NCBI GenBank assembly: GCA_900764755.1
Contig: CAAFPE010000105.1
Location: 1 to 17,689 of the forward strand
Reading direction: 5' to 3'
Length of the DNA stretch: 17,689 bases
Source of the DNA: an uncultured Oscillospiraceae bacterium
Lineage (GTDB): Bacteria; Bacillota; Clostridia; Oscillospirales; Oscillospiraceae
Shown here in pieces: positions 13,820 to 17,689 of the stretch. Each line of letters starts with the position of its first letter. The stretch's first letter is position 1. Below the pieces are notes generated by a model. It was not told where the DNA came from. It saw only the letters and a list, made by a program, of their open reading frames with translations, and did not search any database. A program made the position numbers and the translations under genes.

Positions 13820-15262
13820 TTATGCCAGTGTCAGGGTAAAGGTGAACTGGGTCATCCCATCCTCACTGGTGGCGGTGATATTTTCCTTCAAATTGCCCAA
13901 AATGGTCTTGACGATATACAGGCCCAGGCCCACGCCCTCCCGGTCCACGCTGCGGGAGTAGTCCGCCTTGTGGAACCGCTCGAAGAGGAGTGGCAATTCG
14001 TCCGGCGGGATGGTCGCCCCCAGGTTGCGCACCGTGATGAGGGCCTTTCCGTCCTTTTTGGCAATCTGGACCGTGATGTCCGTCCCTTGAGCGGCAAACT
14101 TAGCCGCATTGTCCAGCAGATTATAGCACACCTGAGTCACCGCGTCCGGGTCGCCCCATACCATGACCGGGTCCTCCGGGAACTGGGCATCCACGTCCAG
14201 GCCCCGGCCGGTGATCCGCCCCTCCAGGCTGACCAGCACCCGGGACATGATCTCTGTGATGTCAAACTGCTCCTGGGCGGTAACTGTCTCCGTCAGGGCG
14301 TTGAGCCGGGACAGGTCCAGCATCCGCCGGACCAGGCGGGACAGCCGACGGGTCTCAGACACCACCACATTCAGCGCCTCCCGCTCCTTCTCCGGCGGGA
14401 TCGTGCCGTCCAGGATCCCCTCGGCAAAGCCGGCGATAGTGGTCATAGGGGTCTTAAGCTCATGGGAGACATTGGCGATGAAGTCGGCCCGCTGGCTCTC
14501 CACCTTCTCCAGGGAGTTGGCCATGGAGTTGAACGCCTCCGCCAGCTCCCCGATCTCGTCACAGCGGTCCTTATAGCTGTTGACCCGCACATCGAACTCA
14601 CCCCGCCCAAACTTCCGGGCGGCCTCCGCCATCTCAGTGAGGGGGCGGGTCTGGTGGGCTGAGGTGATGGAGCTGGCGATCACTGCGATCAGCAGCACCA
14701 CCACCGCCGCAAAGAAGAAGATGGTCGCCGTGGCCCGCCACATCTCCGACAGGCCGCTGGTGTCCCCCGACACCAGCACCAGTCCCAGGTTGGCGGCCAG
14801 GGTGGGGGTAAGCTTGGTCTGCACCGGCAGCCCCGCGATATAGCGGTTGGCCCCATAGATCCCGCCCAGATCGGTGATGCCGTTGTAGTGTCCCTGCTGA
14901 AGGATCTGCCGGACCACCCGTTCTGGAATTTGCCTGTTGTAGAGGTCGCTGTCCGTGGCGTACAGGATCTCCCCCTGGGTGTTGGTGACGATCACCGACG
15001 CCTCCGAGACTGCGGAAACCGTCTCCATAGTACTCTGGTACAAAGTCCATTTGATCCCGTCCAGCAGGCTGAGACTGTCCACATTCTGCAAATAGTCGCT
15101 GGTGGCCGCTGCGATGTAGCCCGCGTTCCGCTCCAGCCGGTCCCGGGTCTCTGAGATGATGTACCGGTAGGACAACAGCATAAACGCAGTGGACAACAGG
15201 GTAAAGGACAGGGCAACAATGCCCACCATCATGGTCAATTCCCGCTTGTACAGGCTTCTCAA
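13820..15262 (-). CDS. Sensor histidine kinase, PhoR/ResE-like, HAMP-HisKA-HATPase
   Basis: Membrane sensor kinase, partner of the response regulator encoded 20 bases upstream. Its 480 residues comprise a first membrane helix (about 11-34), an extracellular domain (about 35-178), a second helix (about 179-200), HAMP (about 201-255), HisKA with phospho-acceptor His267 (SHELKTP) and an ATPase domain with the N box Asn381 (NLLDNAAKF), RFHKADYSRS and the G2 loop GVGLGLYIVK (443-452). The G1 box reads RNLGATIPP, so the adenine-contacting Asp of DxGxG is Asn413; several Clostridia kinases share this, so it need not be inactive. No cytoplasmic PAS domain, unlike WalK or Bacillus PhoR. The start is TTG (15262) behind GAGGGGGGA. 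Pho-box-like DNA at the operon promoter favours a phosphate role (inference). Confidence 0.94.
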   Translation of the reverse strand: MRSLYKRELTMMVGIVALSFTLLSTAFMLLSYRYIISETRDRLERNAGYIAAATSDYLQNVDSLSLLDGIKWTLYQSTMETVSAVSEASVIVTNTQGEILYATDSDLYNRQIPERVVRQILQQGHYNGITDLGGIYGANRYIAGLPVQTKLTPTLAANLGLVLVSGDTSGLSEMWRATATIFFFAAVVVLLIAVIASSITSAHQTRPLTEMAEAARKFGRGEFDVRVNSYKDRCDEIGELAEAFNSMANSLEKVESQRADFIANVSHELKTPMTTIAGFAEGILDGTIPPEKEREALNVVVSETRRLSRLVRRMLDLSRLNALTETVTAQEQFDITEIMSRVLVSLEGRITGRGLDVDAQFPEDPVMVWGDPDAVTQVCYNLLDNAAKFAAQGTDITVQIAKKDGKALITVRNLGATIPPDELPLLFERFHKADYSRSVDREGVGLGLYIVKTILGNLKENITATSEDGMTQFTFTLTLA

Positions 15263-15282
15263 GGGAATCCCCCCTCTTTTTC

Positions 15283-15984
15283 TCAGCCGGCCCCGTTGGC
15301 GGGGGCCACCTCAAATTTATAACCCACGCCCCACACGGTCTTGAGCCGCCACTGGTCGCTGATCCCCTCCAGCTTCTCCCGCAAACGCTTGATGTGGACG
15401 TCCACTGTCCGGGAGTCGCCAAAGTAGTCGAAGCCCCACACCTCGTCCAGCAACTGATTTCGGGTGAACACCCGGTTGGGCGCGGCGGCCAGATGATAGA
15501 GCAGCTCCAGCTCCTTGGGGGGCGTATCCACCCGCTTGCCGTCCACCAGCAGCTCATAGGAGTCCAGGTTGATGACCAGCTTGTCAAAGGACAGCTTCTG
15601 ATCCCCCTGCTCCTCCTCCTGGCCGGTGCGGCGGAGCACCGCGTGGATGCGGGCCAGGACCTCCTTCATCTCAAAGGGCTTGACGATGTAGTCATCCGCG
15701 CCCCCCTCCAGGCCGGTCACCTTGTCCTCAGTCTCTCCCTTAGCGGTGAGCATGATGACCGGGACAGCAGACTCCTCCCGGATCTTTTTCAGTACAGTCC
15801 AGCCGTCCATAATGGGCAGCATGATGTCCAGCAGCACCAGATCAGGCTGGAAGGAGCGGAAATACTCCACGCCCTTTCCGCCGTCCTTGGCCACCTTGGT
15901 CTCAAACCCCTCCTTCTCCAAATAGAGATGGAGCAGCTCTGCGATATTGCTGTCATCCTCTACGATAAGCACCTTCTGGGACAT
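15283..15984 (-). CDS. OmpR/PhoB-family response regulator
   Basis: DNA-binding response regulator with a receiver domain at about 3-118 (acidic pair Asp10-Asp11, phospho-acceptor Asp53 in LLDIMLP, Thr in MLTAKG, Lys in VKPFE) and a winged-helix output domain at about 135-228 (PPKELELLYHLAAAPNRVFTR, SRTVDVHIKRLREKL, KTVWGVGYKF). It has 233 residues from the ATG at 15984, chosen because GGAGGG lies nine bases upstream; an ATG five codons earlier has no such site. It leads an operon with its kinase and an HtrA-like protease. A tandem half-site element in its own promoter matches the mode of binding of PhoB/PhoP and suggests autoregulation. PhoP/PhoB is my preferred identity and WalR an alternative. 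Confidence 0.95.
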   Translation of the reverse strand: MSQKVLIVEDDSNIAELLHLYLEKEGFETKVAKDGGKGVEYFRSFQPDLVLLDIMLPIMDGWTVLKKIREESAVPVIMLTAKGETEDKVTGLEGGADDYIVKPFEMKEVLARIHAVLRRTGQEEEQGDQKLSFDKLVINLDSYELLVDGKRVDTPPKELELLYHLAAAPNRVFTRNQLLDEVWGFDYFGDSRTVDVHIKRLREKLEGISDQWRLKTVWGVGYKFEVAPANGAG

Positions 15985-16014
15985 GGCGAAACCCTCCATT
16001 TTTTCGTTGGTGTC

Positions 16015-16046
16015 CCGGGTGGGCGCACGCTGCCTCTCCCACCCGG
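16015..16046 (-). other. Leader hairpin of the two-component operon
   Basis: CCGGGTGGG (16015-16023) pairs perfectly with CCCACCCGG (16038-16046), leaving a 14-base loop. It falls within the short 5' leader of the response-regulator transcript and has no U tract. Confidence 0.5.
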
Positions 16047-16074
16047 ATCTTCTCTTCTATTATAGGCAAGATCC
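16045..16074. repeat. Inverted repeat flanking the -10 box
   Basis: GGATCTT (16045-16051) and AAGATCC (16068-16074) form a 7-bp inverted repeat around the TATAAT at 16064-16059. It could be an operator. Confidence 0.4.
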
Positions 16075-16101
16075 CCGCGTTTGGGGTGAATAATTTGTAA
16101 A
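16059..16101 (-). promoter_or_regulatory. Two-component operon promoter with Pho-box-like element
   Basis: On the minus strand, TTTACA-AATTA-TTCACC (16101-16085) is followed after 20 bases by a perfect TATAAT (16064-16059). There is no good -35 hexamer; the paired half-sites with 11-base period occupy its place, as in promoters activated by PhoB/PhoP-type regulators. The element begins just after the stop codon of the cation-exporter gene. Confidence 0.65.
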
Positions 16102-16112
16102 TATCCCCCCCG

Positions 16113-17291
16113 TCAGGTCTCCTCCCGCCGCTCCACATAGGAGTGGTCCACCTGGATCACCGCGGAATACTTTTCCGACAGGGCCTCCACCGCCTGCCGC
16201 AGTTCCCGGGTCACCTGGGCGTCAGTCAGCCGGAAGCCGTAGGGCACCATTACATCAAACAGCACATTGGTGTGATAGGGGCCGGCGGTGATCCGCAGGT
16301 CGTGGATCGATAAAACCGGATCCAGCGCCCGGGCCGCCGCCTCCACCTGCTCCCGCAGAGCGTTGGTGCGCTCATCGTTGACCACAGGATCAGTGTGGAT
16401 CACTGTCTCGATGTGGTGCTTGGCCTTCAACTCCCGCTCGATGTGGTCAATGATGTCGTGCATCTCCAGCAGGTCGGTATCCGCCGGGACCTCCGCATGG
16501 AAGGACATCATGGCCCGGCCCGGGCCGTAGTCATGATAGACCAGGTCGTGGATGCCCAGGATATTGGGGTGGGACAGCACCAGCCTGTCGATGTCCGCCG
16601 CCAGTTCCGGATCCATGGCCCGGCCCAGCAGGGGATCCACCGTGTCCTTGGCCGCCTCCCAGCCCGTCTTAAGGATGAATGCGGCCACCAGCAGGCCGGC
16701 CAGGCCATCCACCTGAAGGTCCAGAAAGTGGTCCACCAGCGCCGCCGCCAGCACCACAGCAGTGGCCACCGCATCAGAGAGGGAGTCGGCCGCTGTGGCC
16801 TTCATGGCCTGGGAAGAGATGGCCTCCCCCAGGACTCGGTTGAAGCGAAACATCCACACCTTCATCCCGATGGACACCGCCAGAATGGCGATGGCCAGCC
16901 AGGAGAAGGACAGTTCCTCCGGGTGGAGCAGCTTCTCCAGGGAACTCCGCCCCAACTCAAAGCCCATCAGCAGGATCGCCATGGCCACCAACAGGCCGCT
17001 GAGGTACTCGATCCGCCCGTGTCCGAAGGGGTGCTCCTCATCTGCCGCCTGCCCCGCCAGTCGGAAGCCGATCAGCGTGATCACCGATGAGGCGGCGTCT
17101 GACAGGTTGTTCAGTCCATCTGCCACCACAGCGATGGAGCCGGTGATCAGCCCCGCCCCCAGCTTCCCCAGACACAGCAGGGTATTCAGCAGGATGCCCA
17201 CGCCTCCCGCCAGTGTCCCACACCGCCGCCGGACCTCCGGAGCGGTGGGGTCCGCTCCCTCCAGACAGCGCCGGGTCAATGCCTTGATCAA
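16113..17291 (-). CDS. Cation diffusion facilitator family transporter with extended C-terminus
   Basis: Proton-coupled exporter of divalent metal ions. Six membrane helices lie within about 26-215, with family motifs ADGLNNLSDA (57-66) and HPFGHGRIEYLSG (87-99). The metal site reads Asn61/Asp65 in helix 2 and Asp169/Asp173 in helix 5 (ADSLSD), an N-D/D-D set that I recall for manganese-type members, in contrast to the His/Asp set of zinc exporters. At 392 residues it is about 90 longer than a typical family member. The cytoplasmic tail seems to hold two ferredoxin-like dimerisation domains, about 225-305 and about 308-388, the second ending IQVDHSYV. The start is TTG (17291) behind AAGGAGG. 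No terminator separates it from the two-component operon, so read-through is possible. Confidence 0.93.
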   Translation of the reverse strand: MIKALTRRCLEGADPTAPEVRRRCGTLAGGVGILLNTLLCLGKLGAGLITGSIAVVADGLNNLSDAASSVITLIGFRLAGQAADEEHPFGHGRIEYLSGLLVAMAILLMGFELGRSSLEKLLHPEELSFSWLAIAILAVSIGMKVWMFRFNRVLGEAISSQAMKATAADSLSDAVATAVVLAAALVDHFLDLQVDGLAGLLVAAFILKTGWEAAKDTVDPLLGRAMDPELAADIDRLVLSHPNILGIHDLVYHDYGPGRAMMSFHAEVPADTDLLEMHDIIDHIERELKAKHHIETVIHTDPVVNDERTNALREQVEAAARALDPVLSIHDLRITAGPYHTNVLFDVMVPYGFRLTDAQVTRELRQAVEALSEKYSAVIQVDHSYVERREET

Positions 17292-17357
17292 TGCAAAATG
17301 CCTCCTTGCTCCGCCGAGACCAACAGGCCCTGGTGGATCTGTGCTTTTATTTAATAT

Positions 17358-17387
17358 ATTATCTCACGCTGCCGGCCGTTCCGTCAA
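17358..17387 (-). promoter_or_regulatory. Promoter of the cation exporter gene
   Basis: On the minus strand, TTGACG (17387-17382), 18-base spacer, GATAAT (17363-17358) with TG at the extended -10 position. The predicted leader is about 60 bases. Confidence 0.75.
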
Positions 17388-17442
17388 GTCGAAGCGCGTG
17401 CCTCATCCAGTCGGCTCGCCGGAGCGGCTCTGTACATTTCAG

Positions 17443-17465
17443 CGGAAAAACCAGCTGTTTTTCCG
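17443..17465. repeat. 9-bp inverted repeat between divergent promoters
   Basis: CGGAAAAAC (17443-17451) and GTTTTTCCG (17457-17465) with a 5-base centre. It lies between the leftward exporter promoter and the rightward Pho-box region and may be an operator or short insulating terminator. Confidence 0.5.
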
Positions 17466-17469
17466 GAAA

Positions 17470-17526
17470 CTGTTTACAAACTGTTCACATCGCCGTCACG
17501 ATTTTGCCTTAATTATCGGTTAGGAT
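17470..17526 (+). promoter_or_regulatory. Plus-strand promoter with three Pho-box-like repeats
   Basis: Tandem 11-base units at 17470-17480 (CTGTTTACAAA), 17481-17491 (CTGTTCACATC) and, weaker, 17492-17502 (GCCGTCACGAT). Cores TTTACA, TTCACA and GTCACG fall at 11-base steps. TAGGAT (17521-17526) could be the -10 box; the 20-base gap from the third core equals the gap in the two-component promoter. It would drive a rightward gene beyond the window. Confidence 0.6.
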
Positions 17527-17689
17527 AAGAGTGTAAACACGAAGTCTTAAAAATTTCTCCCATTTCTCCCTCTCCTTTTACAACACACACAGACAGGAGG
17601 CCCCGGGGGGTCGCCCGGGGCCCCCCTCTTGCCAAAAAACCCCCCCTTTAAAGGGTTCGCCCCCCCACAGGGGCGGCAGAAAAATTAGA
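17527..17689 (+). other. Non-coding right edge, GC-rich hairpins
   Basis: I see no gene here. If the promoter at 17470-17526 is active this is its leader. A 9-bp stem pairs GGCCCCGGG (17599-17607) with CCCGGGGCC (17614-17622), extendable past one A-C mismatch that would be G-U on the minus strand, so it could instead be the terminator of a leftward gene outside the window. Further C/G runs and a CCCTTTAAAGGG palindrome follow (about 17640-17665). Confidence 0.4.

Noticed and set aside
13313..14662. Plus-strand frame crossing htrA and the histidine kinase
   Set aside because: It crosses a real gene boundary and encodes no recognisable domain.
17590..17689. tRNA or rRNA at the right edge
   Set aside because: The hairpins are plain GC-rich stems without cloverleaf, T-loop or rRNA signatures.

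Overview
The window looks like a chromosomal piece of a GC-rich, anaerobic, spore-forming member of the Clostridia, probably an Oscillospiraceae relative of Flavonifractor, Pseudoflavonifractor or Lawsonibacter. The reasons are a SpoIVB sporulation protease, a membrane pyrophosphatase of the K+-dependent type, a DUF4250 protein, a Clostridia-style Rrf2 regulator, frequent TTG/GTG starts and strong GGAGG ribosome binding sites. The placement rests on gene content and protein style, not on a database search. Nearly every gene lies on the minus strand. The long plus-strand frames opposite them are GC-driven shadows.

Layout from left to right. A partial Rrf2/IscR-like regulator runs off the left edge (its end holds a perfect palindrome and a direct repeat), followed by spoIVB and a single-gene membrane pyrophosphatase (hppA) with its own promoter. 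Next comes a potassium-uptake operon read leftward: a secreted or membrane-anchored protein of unknown function, trkA, then trkH, with one clear promoter (8147-8175) and one clear terminator (4437-4479). A second leftward operon (10012 down to 8431) encodes a MobA-like nucleotidyltransferase, a metal-dependent amidohydrolase and a 58-residue DUF4250 protein, the first two overlapping. 

The middle of the window (10187-12568) is a small accessory-looking island. It holds a D-2-hydroxyacid dehydrogenase on the minus strand, a 135-codon C-terminal remnant of 6-phosphogluconate dehydrogenase (gnd) on the plus strand abutting the dehydrogenase start, and a GntR/FCD regulator on the plus strand with its own promoter. 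The gnd remnant seems to have replaced the normal start codon and upstream region of the dehydrogenase gene, which points to a deletion or rearrangement.

The right third is a signalling and transport block: an OmpR-type response regulator, its histidine kinase and an HtrA-type membrane protease form one operon, preceded by a two-domain-tailed cation diffusion facilitator with its own promoter. The response-regulator promoter and a plus-strand promoter-like region near the right edge share a 17-base element (14 of 17 identical) made of TTTACA/TTCACA half-sites at 11-base spacing, the arrangement of Pho boxes. My best reading is that the two-component system is a PhoP/PhoR-like phosphate regulator controlling itself and a rightward gene or operon just outside the window. 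No tRNA, rRNA, CRISPR array, insertion sequence or phage gene is visible. I found no clear novel defence or mobile system; the most noteworthy items are the shared Pho-box-like element, the gnd/dehydrogenase junction, and the unknown protein leading the trk operon.
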